A stretch of DNA of 64,000 bases from Casuarina equisetifolia. Lineage: Eukaryota > Streptophyta > Magnoliopsida > Fagales > Casuarinaceae. Positions 22,901 to 33,017 of the stretch are shown here, piece by piece. The translations under genes and the position numbers were made by a program. The stretch is from NCBI GenBank assembly GCA_028551475.1, contig CM052362.1, positions 20,504,021 through 20,568,020 of the forward strand. Direction: 5' to 3'. The notes below the pieces were generated by a model. The model was not told the DNA's origin, made no database searches, and saw only the letters and a program-made list of their open reading frames with translations. The stretch's first letter is position 1. The number at the start of each line of letters is the position of its first letter.

Positions 22901-25268
22901 AAAGTTTTTGTTAGGACATAACTTTGACTATAACTTTACAAAAGAAGAGAAGAAAAATTATGTTGGGATGAATGCACAACTATCCTAAACGAAGAAAGGG
23001 TGGTGCAATCACCGAAAATAATCAAGGTAGTCATACGGTGACCCTGATCAGATAGGGATGACCAGTCATCTTTGTCCAATAAGACAAATGTAGCTCTAGG
23101 GTCTTTTTTTCTTATTAATTTTTTGTGTGCGCTAATAGGCTTTACTAGATTGCATCTAGTTTTTACTATTTCTTTCTTTAGTAACTCAAAACATTGTCAC
23201 AGTGATGAAATATTTTTCAAAATATAGACCCTCTCAAAAATTTGTTAACTTTATATCATGTTGTAAAGCTTTTTATGTGAAAACACAGAAAAAAATTACA
23301 GAAACTTAACAAACATACCTTCAATATTATGTCATTTGAAACTTTTTGAGGACTTGTAATTATCACATATTCATGCAGTTTGTTGAGCTATTGGACGTGA
23401 AACTACGCATGCTTGGAAATCACCAACTACAAAATGCAGCAACTGCCACTTGTGCTGCACTCAGCCTTCGTAATCAAGGTGAAGATCTTTTCACTGTTCA
23501 ATAGCTTTGTTTTATTGGGTTTTTAACTTCAAGAAACTTCTGTCTTTATTTATAGAGTTACAAGGTGTATTTGTGTGGTTTGATTCAGTTACGATTTTTG
23601 TTCATATGTCTGTATTTTCACTATATAGACAGACTTTGACCATTACATTAATTCATTTGATATTAGACTAGATGAATGTGCTATGGCAGAGGATAGCTCA
23701 TTTATATTCATGCCTATCCAAGGTTACTGGTAATCTCAGGTGTTGTCTTCAGCCTGATGGACTTACTGCTTTCCCATAAGTGTTTACTCCTGCACTCTTT
23801 TTCTGTAGCTCTCTCTAAATTCAGATTTATTTTAGGAACCAAAACTTTATGGCATTGAGTAATCTTTCATCCTTTCCTCTTAATGCTTTTATGGATACTT
23901 CAGGATGGAGAATTTCTGATCCATCTATTAGATCGGGATTAGAAAACACATTCTTGCTGGGAAGAAGTCAGTTTCTAACACGGAGAGAAACTGAGGCATT
24001 AGGACTACAAGGAGTAACAGTGTTGCTGGATGGAGGTCTGATTCTCATGCTCTATTTGTTATTTATTCTACTATTCTGAATGAATTGGGTGAGGTTTTAA
24101 CTTATACACTTGACTGTTGATTTCTGTATCAGTGCTTATTTTTTTCTTCTTGATGATCTGCTGAGCATAATGCTCTTACTGTCTGTTCAATGGAGTATAA
24201 AGTTGTCGTTTTCCTTTGGACGTTCAAAAAATCTTGTGGGTGCCATCAGGGCGAACTTTCTAAACATGGGATTTTAGTTTTACTACCTGCTGACACTTGG
24301 CAACAAAAATCTAATGTTTCCTTATAATGTTTTCCAGCTCACACCAAAGAATCTGCTAATGCTTTAGTGAACATGATGCGGATAACATTTCCTGAAGTGC
24401 CGTTGGCTCTTGTGGTTGCCATGGCAAGTGACAAAGACCATGATGGTTTTGCAAGAGAGTTTCTTTCAGGTATATTCCCTGAAATTTGGTTTACTTAAAC
24501 TGGTTTTATAACTGATGTGGTTGAAGGTAGTGGAAGATGATAACTGAATAATTTTTAGGTTATCAGACCTACCAACTCTTATCCCAATAAAACGAGAGAG
24601 AGGGAGAGAGAGAGAGAGAGAGAGAGAGAATATATTTTATGCTGAAATTTGAGTATCTTCTACATTGGATAATAATTTCAGGTCTAAGACGTGTTAGGGT
24701 AAGTCTTAACAATTTCAGTCAAGTGCTATTAGGGAATAACCCTAATACATTTTATCCTGTGTGGTGAGTAGGACTTCTGGTTGTCCATACCTGTCTTCTC
24801 ATTTTCTGTAGGGCTCAATAGGAACTGAAATATTTGTTGTCAGTAACTAAACAGAAATAAGGTATATTAGAGAGGCTCAGAGAGGCCTAATTCAGATATT
24901 ACTATATTTCATCAGGTGGACCGCTAGAAGCTGTCCTTTTGACAGAAACTAGCATTGCCGGTGGGAAATCTCGAACAACTTCGGCTTCTTTATTAAGAGA
25001 TTGTTGGATCCAAGCTTCCAAAGAATTGGGAATTGGAATTGTTGACAATGGTCTGGAAGAATCCGAAAGAGTTTTGAAGGACAAATTAGCTTGCTCTGTA
25101 AGCAAATTGGAAAATGGAACCATATTAGCGGCTGAGAGTTCATTATTGGTTTCGTTGAAGGCTGCAAATCAGATCCTCAGAGAAAGAACAGATAACCAGT
25201 CGGGCATTGTTGTAGTGACTGGTTCTTTGCATATCGTTTCACATTTATTAGCTGCTCTCAATAGTTAG
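19954..25268 (+). CDS. DHFS: Dihydrofolate synthetase (mitochondrial), ten exons, apparent frameshift in exon 1
   Basis: Joins L-glutamate to dihydropteroate with ATP, making dihydrofolate in the mitochondrial folate pathway; the Arabidopsis gene is DHFS/GLA1. Exons: 19954-20242, 20620-20717, 20867-21017, 21360-21422, 21638-21799, 22484-22675, 23379-23478, 23904-24035, 24338-24469, 24916-25268. The ATP-binding loop is [11 protein letters not shown] (exon 2), followed by [11 protein letters not shown] (exon 3), the Mur-ligase centre [11 protein letters not shown] and [15 protein letters not shown] (exon 5), and GAHTKESA (exons 8-9). The first 45 residues are rich in Arg, Leu and Ser with no acids until HSEDAE, as in a mitochondrial presequence. 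Near 20101-20106 there is one extra base: the upstream frame stops at once, while the next frame continues through [14 protein letters not shown]. Without that base the product would be 556 aa. It could be a sequencing error or a null allele. Exon 1 uses a weak GTTCAA donor. Confidence 0.93.
24594..24629. repeat. (AG)n microsatellite in a DHFS intron
   Basis: A nearly perfect AG run with one GG interruption near its left end, inside the intron between exons 9 and 10. Likely length-polymorphic. Confidence 0.9.
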
Positions 25269-26579
25269 GAAGAGACTTGTTGCATTTATTCATGAAAGCA
25301 GAAACACAGAAAGCTGCAACCGATTGCATCAGTGGAAATTTGAGAGGTGGAGTTCATTTTGTTTAAAACAGTTTTGCTACCAATATTTTGGAACAGTTGT
25401 ATACTATTTCCATGTACCATTAATTGAACAGGCGTCTTTAAGAGACTCTGCATCACTCTTCATGACCTCCTTCAACCTCATACTCCTTTCAGGGCACGCC
25501 TTAGCCGGGCTCATATCCAGACCATTTCTCCTTGCTTGTCTTAATCAAGGAGACGGGCACGGAACTCTAAATCAAGCTCGTCATTGACTTTCATCGTGGA
25601 ATGCGAATCCCAAAATGAGACTGTTACGGGACAGGAAGAACCCGCTAGGATTTGAATCGAGTAACCTTGGCTAAGAAGTAGGGGTCCCCAGTTTTTGCGA
25701 GACATTCTTGCAGGCATGGCGTGGGCCTAAGCGCATAAGCCGTAACTACGTTTCATCTCACTGTCATGTCACAGGCAGCACTTGAACAGTGAATTCAAAT
25801 TTGGCTTGTATGGAGGCCTAACAAAAATGGCATTCAAGAACTTTTCTGAGGTACATTTTTACACAGAAGAGGACTTCTCCACATGGTCCGTGGGGGGCGG
25901 ACTTTCATCCTTCTCTCTCTCTTTCTTTTCATTTGGTTTCTTTCTTCTCTCTCACTCTCTCCCAAATCACCACGAAAGTACAGATTCATTTGAGAAAGTG
26001 GTTTTGCGAGGGGACAGATAAAAGAGCAGACTCATTTCTTATGCCTCTTTGGTAACAAAATGGCCATGGGAAGGGCAACTGCATTATGATTTGCAATTGC
26101 CTTTGCTTCTTTTGTAGTAAAATGGCTTTAGGAAAGTTGCATTTTGATTATGCTAAAGGAGAAAGAAAAAAGTTGTCTTCGTGATAAGCTACGACAACTT
26201 TCTTCCTTTTGCAATATGTTATCACAATATTTCTCAACAGCCAAAAATATATAGTTGTCTTATATAGTTAATGACATAACAAGATATGCTTGTCTTTTCT
26301 CTCACTGTTAAAAAATTTATTGCAAAGATGAGTTTTTTTTCTTTGTTTATTATTATAATACATATATTCAACTCATGCACATAAGGTGTCGAATCTCAAA
26401 CTTTATAATCAGAATTTTAACTAATTCTTACTAAACTAGTTGACTAAAGAATACAAAGATGATATTCCACCTTTTATACAACTCCATAACCATAAATTTA
26501 GAAGATGGAGCACATAGCGGCTTAATGGTACTTAAAAGGATTATCACTTTGTGAAGGTTTGAAACACCTCTTTAAAAAA

Positions 26580-26598
26580 GGGGGGGAGGGGGGAGGGG
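26580..26598 (+). other. G-run with quadruplex potential
   Basis: Three G tracts of 7, 6 and 4 bases separated by single A bases. The tracts can supply four runs of three G, so a G-quadruplex is possible. It lies in gene-free DNA and may be only low-complexity sequence. Confidence 0.5.
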
Positions 26599-27341
26599 AA
26601 GAAAGCTAGGACCTTTTATTTTTTATTTTTAGCATAAGAGGGAATTTAAATGAGGGGTGGGAGGAAGGTCTGCACCAAATTTAGCTCCCAACGGCTGAGG
26701 GGCAGGGATGGGGACATGACAGCCAAAATGGGCCATAGAAATCTATTAGGCAATGAAGCCCGTAGGACCCACGGATATTGTGAAGTAGGGCCTCCGACAA
26801 CCATCCGATCTGATCGTGACCGAGCAATTCCCGAGACCGCCGAAAGTGTCGTCGACCTTACAATCCCCTGGGGCAAAGTGGAGGAGAGATGTGGTGAGAG
26901 CAACTGCATGGAAAGTTAAATGCGTGGTAGTAGCAGTAATAATGTTTTGCTCGTATATTTCGTGGGTGGTATTCAATGATGTTTTTCATCTGCCGGGGAA
27001 GTGAATGAAGCTGTGGAGGAGGGTCCCGGGGCATTAAGGCTCTATGTTTTTAAATTTTGTCCCACATTCCCCATACCATTTGTGCCATTCATGAGCCACT
27101 TTAAATGAGAAAAGAGTTGCAGTGCATCAAAATTTATGTAGCTATGACAAAGTTGCTGAGTGGCTTTCCTAGATCGACCTAAGTTTGTCAAAGCTGTGGC
27201 TCATAAAGATTATGCGAGACAACTCATAGCTTGTCCTGTCATAATCCAAGCTCTGAAACTTAGCTTCTCTCATGCATGATTAATGAATCTCCTGTAATAA
27301 GCTCAAAACCAACAACAGGGTTCATTTGTACCATAAGAATC

Positions 27342-27368
27342 GAGAGAGAGAGAGAGAGAGAGAGAGAG
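27342..27368. repeat. (GA)n microsatellite
   Basis: Uninterrupted GA dinucleotide run of about 13 units in the spacer upstream of SPEECHLESS. Confidence 0.9.
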
Positions 27369-28971
27369 GCAGAGGTTGTTGAGGATGGTAAATGTGAAAA
27401 TTGATGGGAGAGACTGCTATGGTGGACTTATTAGGAGTAAGTGACGCAGATAAAACCAAAGATGGGAGACTCGCTGCCACTGAAACGATACGTAAAAGCC
27501 AGGCTGAAACTTGCATTAACTCCTCCCTCTCCTTGTCTTTCATGTCAGCCACCCTGCCACTGTGATCCCCACCTCTTTCTAGAGAGAGCGATGGAGAATA
27601 CAGCTCGAAGATGATAGAAAATTTGTTTTATAGGGGGCATCGTAGGCACGAGATGCCGTATCTGCACATTGAAAGCCAGCGCAGTAATGATAAAATATTC
27701 AATATAATACACAACTTGCAGGACCTGCCCTAGAACTCGATGCCATCCCCTTCGTCGGCCGCTTTTACGCTTGCCTTGCTCATTTATTTTCTGTTCTCTC
27801 CTCTCTCTCCCTCTCTTTCTGTCTCTTTCTCATGCACAACTTTACATGTTCATTTTGCCATCCTTAGAAGGAACTAACAAATAGCCATCCATGCATAATA
27901 TCCAGCAGATATGTCTAATAACTTGACTTCGATGTGCTTTGGGCCATAATGGATAGGCTCAAATTTAAGCCATTGTAATTGGTAAGTTGATATCCTTATG
28001 GAAGCTTCTTGTATCTGATTTTTACAAAGGAAAAATTAAAAGAAGAAGAACATCTGTAGGAAGTATGCCATCGACGCCTACAGCCTAGGATTATGGTTTC
28101 TTTAAGACACCAATAATCAGCCAACGCAGAGCATGACAGCCGGCGTAGTTTGTTTAGAGACGCACTTTACATTTCTTCATAATTGTGTTCAAAAGAACAT
28201 TCTCCACTTAATGACGTTTTATGATGAAGATTTCCTCATTTAAAGACTACGGTATTCATTCTGTTTTTTTTTTTAAATGAATATGCAAATTATCATCGAA
28301 TAATAAAAAAATATAAACATTTATGAACATATTTCAGTATCACAATTTATCTAAAAAAAATTAAATATAAAATATTTCAATTATAACACAATAAAATATT
28401 TGTGTGAGAAAATTCAATATTGTTAAATAAAAAAATTTTATCACATACTATTGTGGGTTCTTTTTCGTTATTAAGAATCCTTCATTCACTTATTACCCAA
28501 TCACCAATGAAGCTTGTGATAAACAAAAGTTTTGACGTTAAGAAACACTATCCATAATTTCATAATTTCATAGCAAGAAGAAGTGAGGTTTTTATCTGCA
28601 TGAAGTATATAAATACCAATATCGACTGAATTAACGGTTGTGATTCAAAGGGGTAAGGCTTCTGCAAACAGGGGGTCCATGCCTGAGCAGCCCCTATCTG
28701 TTTTGAGGCCGTACCCTCAAGTGATTGTCAGAAAGTGACACTAGAGCATTGGCAACCAGATTCCTTTCCATTGAAGCCTAATGAGTACGACAGGTATCTT
28801 TGTCATTTACGAACAATCAAAGCCGCACAAGGAAGAGAAATGAAGGTTGCAAATGGGGAACAAGAAACAAAAAGAAGGAAGAAGCACGTTGAACAGTTTA
28901 TCTGAAAAGTCGTAGCTTCGTTTTTCCCTGTTTGTGAACCTTCTTTTTATTCGCATCCTGTCTGTTGCCTC

Positions 28972-29217
28972 GTAACCCCATGAATATAGGTCATGTCCAT
29001 GCAATTCTCTGAATAAAAAATCATCATATTTCAAAGGATGTGTCACATCCTCAGAACTGTCTGAAGCGCTATGTCGGAGGGTGAACTCGGCCTGGTAACC
29101 CCATGAATATAGCACATGTCCATGCAATCCTCCGAATAAAAAATCATCGTATTTCTAAGGATCTGTCACATCCTCAGAATTGTCTGAAGCGCTATGTCGG
29201 AGGATGAACTCGGCCGG
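28972..29217 (-). repeat. 123-bp tandem duplication, two copies, in frame on the minus strand
   Basis: Two head-to-tail units of 123 bp with a small number of differences; anchor points are AACCCCATGAATATAG at 28974 and 29097, and GAACTCGGCC at the end of each. Because 123 is a multiple of three, the minus strand reads two 41-residue repeats (LRHSASD..SEDVT, KYDDFLF, LHGH..YSWGY). The distal copy is interrupted by a stop. The flanking minus frames at 28807-28970 and 29219-29434 are also open for a while, so this may be a decayed exon. No family recognised. Confidence 0.8.
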
Positions 29218-29867
29218 CTTAAAACAAAACCCAGCGCTTAAAGCAAAATGGCTTGCAGCATCCCACGCATTCTAACTTCGGATGACTGAAATACAGACCT
29301 TTAAAGTGGTTTGAATCGCATCCTTGTTCTTTCTGATACATAGCAAGTTTTTGAAATGCACTAGCTACAGAGCCTGTGTCATTTAGCTTCAAGAGGTCTT
29401 GTTCTGAGAACATAGAGGCCACCATTATTTTCATTCTGCAAAACCCTTGTTTTTTATGTCAATTTGAAGCCACAAACTAGTTAAGTAGATTGATATGCTC
29501 AAATTTCATGCAAAAACCTCTCCAAAGGGATTAAAGAAATATGCAAATGGAAAACTTTTGGGATACCATTGATGCGTCCTAGTCGCAAACAGTACTTTAC
29601 TGTGTTTGGATTTCTCCCTAAAGAATTGATCCAATACATAAATGGCACGATGGACCACATACCAGATTAAGCGAATCAGGAGATACAAAGTCTTACAATA
29701 GTTACGTCTTGCCAAAGGAATACGAGAGTGGAAACTATTAAGGATCCATAGCAACGTTGCAAAACTCTTTAATATTCTCCTTGCTTAAAAAAAAAAAAAA
29801 AAAAAAAAGGAAAATATTTCCTTGTCATTCTTTAACGCTCCTTAACACTTTTCACTCTTTATAACCT
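29218..29867. other. Spacer upstream of SPEECHLESS
   Basis: Minus-strand open stretches (29219-29434 and 29506-29754) have no recognised homology and no matching splice sites I could defend. A poly-A tract lies near 29787-29808. Probably promoter and decayed sequence. Confidence 0.35.
29855..29864 (+). promoter_or_regulatory. TATA-like element and pyrimidine-rich leader of SPEECHLESS
   Basis: A TTTATAA motif precedes a strongly pyrimidine-rich stretch (29868-29910), the usual pattern of a plant core promoter with a CT-rich initiator or leader. It lies about 400 bp upstream of the SPEECHLESS start codon, implying a long 5' leader. Confidence 0.4.
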
Positions 29868-29948
29868 TTTTTCCTCCCCCTCTCTCCATCTCTCACTCTC
29901 TCTCTCAAACGGCTCTTTCTCTTGATTGCTCAAACCTGTCACCGTTTC

Positions 29949-30086
29949 ATGTTTTCATTTTCTTGGGATTCCGCCCTTCGTTTATACTTCCCTGAATCCA
30001 GCGAGATTTTCCAGCAGCTAATGGAAAGGAGCCCAAAAATTTCATACAGCAGGCTCCTCCTTCAAAAGGATGGTTGGCGATGTTAG
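29949..30086 (+). other. Upstream ORF (45 codons) in the predicted SPEECHLESS leader
   Basis: Starts MFSFSWDSALRLYFP and ends with the stop at 30084-30086, well before the SPEECHLESS ATG at 30265. A second in-frame ATG is at 30021. If transcription begins near 29870-29900 this uORF would be in the mRNA and could lower SPEECHLESS translation. The transcript start is inferred from a TATA-like motif only. Confidence 0.4.
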
Positions 30087-30264
30087 GTCTCTTTCACCTG
30101 AGCTTCCTCATTTACGCCTTTTAGCATACTTTTCTTGATCTTGACAATCTCACTCCTCAGCTTCTCCATTTGCGTTCTTTTCTCGTTCTCAGTCCCCACT
30201 CTTTTATCCCCAAAAGCCCTTCCCCCATATCTCTTCGCGGTTTTCGGGGAATCAAGTACAGAAA

Positions 30265-32800
30265 ATGGGTGACAGTTTGTCCGATATTTTTGAAGAACAT
30301 GAATTTGGAGATAGGAACTTGGCAGCAGATGATCTCTTTAGCTTCTTTGAGAGCTTGGAGGGTGTAGTGGAGTTTCCTCCAATTGGTGAAGCAGTGGTTA
30401 GCTCAAAAGAAAGTGAAGAAACCGCAAGACTTGTCTCTCCGAAGTCTATATCATCTAGTGCGTTACAGGACTCAGAGGCCGAGCTTGAGACATCACCAAA
30501 GAGGAAGAGACCGAAGCTGGGGCGGATCGCACCTTCAGAGGAAGCAAACCCAGAAGGGCAGCAAAGGATATCTCATATCACGGTGGAGCGCAACCGGAGG
30601 AAGCAAATGAATGAGCATTTGTCAGTCTTGAGGTCCCTCATGCCTTGCTTCTATGTCAAACGAGTAAGTCACTTATATGTACTCTATTCTATGCTTCACT
30701 TGACTATCAGATTCACCATCTATTGGTTACAAAATTATCCATAACACTCAATCTCACTAAGATATTATATTCCTTGGGGTTTTGCGCACGACCTTGACTG
30801 GCTCTAAACTTCACATAGACTTCTTTAGGCATTCTGTGTATACAACTCCATGAGCAGCTTAGAGGAAGAATTACTTCCAAGTACTAGCAGAAACGATGAT
30901 TGGTTTTGATCACTTGTTCCGCAGCAAAAGTTGCTTTCAGAAGAGAAGATAGGCTTAGTGTTACTAAGCCAACGTTTCTCCCAAAAAAAAGTTTTTATCA
31001 CAAAACTTCCAACATATCTTCTCAATGTCGTATAACTCGAACTATGTGATGTTATCATTTTCACTATATGAAGACTGAGCTTATACATATTCATAGGAGT
31101 ATTAGAGATAATCAAGCTTTGATGACCTCAAAAAAACTTATTTTCATTTCAGAAATTAGCTCATAAGGTGGAGACACATACACTCACATCCACACCGACT
31201 TCAACAATTGGGTGCAATGAAGTTAAAGTTTATGTAGATTTGTTTTGTCACTCAAAAAGCAGGTACTCTAAGTAATATCACGTAAATAGCAGGTCATATT
31301 ATTGCTTTTAGGCCATGTATTGTCGGTTAGACTCTCTCAAAACGATCAAGAAAGCTTACATTGAACCACGGACATAGTAACTAAGGAACTAAGATCCTTT
31401 TTAACTCATCATCGTATCTTTCAAGTTACACTTGTTCTTCACTTGGATATCATCTAGAAGTTGTTAAATTTCTTCTTTTGCGGTTTAGGGAGATCAAGCA
31501 TCCATAATTGGGGGTGTGGTCGATTACATCAACGAGTTACAGCAAGTTCTACAGGCGCTTGAGGCCAAGAAGCAACGAAAAGTTTACAGCGAAGTCCTGA
31601 GCCCTAGGATTGTTTCAAGTCCAAGACCCTTACCACTTAGCCCTAGGAAGCCACCTCTAAGCCCTAGACTAAACTTACCCATTAGCCCAAGAACTCCACA
31701 GCCAAGTAGCCCTTACAGACCTCGGTTGCAACAAGGTTACCTCTCCCCCACCATGGCTAGCTCGGTGGAACCATCTCCTTCTTCATCATCTACTTCCTCC
31801 ATTAATGATAACCTCAATGAGCTCGTCGCAAATTCGAAGTCTCCAATCGCAGATGTGGAAGTGAAGTTTTCGGGTCCAAATCTTGTTTTGAAAACAATAT
31901 CTCCTCGGATTCCCGGGCAAGTTACCAAAGTAGTTTCCGCCCTTGAAGACCTCTCCTTCGAAATCCTCAACGTAAGCATCAACACCATTGAAGATACCGT
32001 GCTCAATTCATTCACCATTAAGGTAAAAATTCAAGCTAGTAAGCAGTTTCCACCTATTCTTTTCTTATGTCGCTTTCAGTTTAGAAGATTTATGCTATGA
32101 TCGTAAGAATCTGTGTTCGTCGCCCGAAAATTATATCAAAAAGTAGACATACCCAAGTTCTGATTTGAGAACACAAAACAAATAGCATATAACCTATTAG
32201 AAATAGTCCTCAATCTGCTACTTTTTTTTTTTCTGATGCTTATCTCTAGCTGTACGAAGTTGTCTTTGAAACGCAACTGGTATATCTGTCAGTAGCCAGT
32301 ACCGTTGAAAAATCTAGCTTAGATCCTTGTTTTGGTTTATTTCATTTGCATACGTAGTGGAGATTACTCTCTCCTTATCTTGCAATAAATTTGAAAAGTA
32401 GAAGCAGCTAAAAGCCGTAGATCTCTATAGACCCAGAACAGACAATCCTCTAATACAGTGTACGGGGATATTTCGAGCAAGGTAATCCTGAACGGATGTG
32501 CAGTGGTTCCACAATCATAATTCAAAACTGAGATTGTTGTACTGCATTGGTCTGTTTACTGTTACGTTTAATGCATGCTTTTTTGGAAACCACGATACGT
32601 TGCAGACAGTTATGGTACGTCGCAGCTATTGTCCTTATTAATTTGGTATAAATTTACTGAAGCATTACATTATGACCCTCCTCTGATTTAATTAAATTTA
32701 TCGCAGCTAATGGTTGGTGTCTGTTTGCTAACAGATCGGAATTGAATGCCAACTTAGCGCCGAGGAGCTCGCACAGCAAATTCAGCAAACGTTCTGCTAA
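30265..32800 (+). CDS. SPCH: bHLH transcription factor SPEECHLESS
   Basis: Starts the stomatal lineage by driving asymmetric entry divisions, as a nuclear heterodimer with ICE1/SCREAM-type bHLH proteins. Exons: 30265-30663, 31489-32022, 32735-32800; all in phase, 332 aa. The N-terminal acidic part (LAADDLFSFFESLEG) matches the known SPCH start. The basic region with H104, E108 and R112 (the E-box-reading triad) leads into SVLRSLMPCFYVKR and, across intron 1, GDQASIIGGVVDYINELQQ. Residues about 155-225 form the MAPK target domain with many Ser-Pro/Thr-Pro sites (LSPRK, LSPRL, ISPRTPQ, LSPT), absent from the paralogues MUTE and FAMA. The C-terminal ACT-like domain ends IGIECQLSAEELAQQIQQTF, nearly identical to Arabidopsis SPCH. 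The MPK3/6 cascade probably controls its stability. Confidence 0.97.
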
Positions 32801-32923
32801 GTCCGTCGAAGATAGTTTCAGTCTCTACCCTAACAAGACCCCTCTTCTCTCTCTTTCTTTCCCTCGGTCGAAGTGTACGAATAAAAGAGAATGTGGGAAG
32901 GCATTCACCAACATTCCTATGGA

Positions 32924-33017
32924 CTTCAAATGTCATTTCAACCAGTCATGGCCTGTTTAGCTTCGAATGTCATTTCAATCAGTCATGGCCTGTGTAGCTT
33001 CGAATGTCATTTCAATC
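32924..33017. repeat. 37-bp tandem repeat, about 2.5 copies, just after the SPEECHLESS stop
   Basis: Units start at 32924, 32961 and 32998 (CTTCRAATGTCATTTCAAYC...), the third partial. The repeat begins 124 bp after the stop codon, so it probably lies in the 3' untranslated region. Units differ at few positions, suggesting recent expansion. Confidence 0.85.

Larger units (their letters stand above)
25269..28960. other. Long spacer between DHFS and SPEECHLESS, left part
   Basis: No gene recognised. Contents: a moderately GC-rich block at 25430-25760, a pyrimidine run near 25905-25965, a G-run at 26580-26598, a GC-rich block at 26640-27030 without any supported frame, an (AG)n microsatellite at 27342-27368, and very AT-rich DNA at 28260-28620. 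Some of this may be distal SPEECHLESS promoter. Confidence 0.45.

Noticed and set aside
25635-25680. tRNA-like B-box word (GGATTTGAATCGA)
   Set aside because: No cloverleaf partner stems or A-box at the right distance could be found on either strand. It could be a SINE relic, but there is no tail or target duplication.
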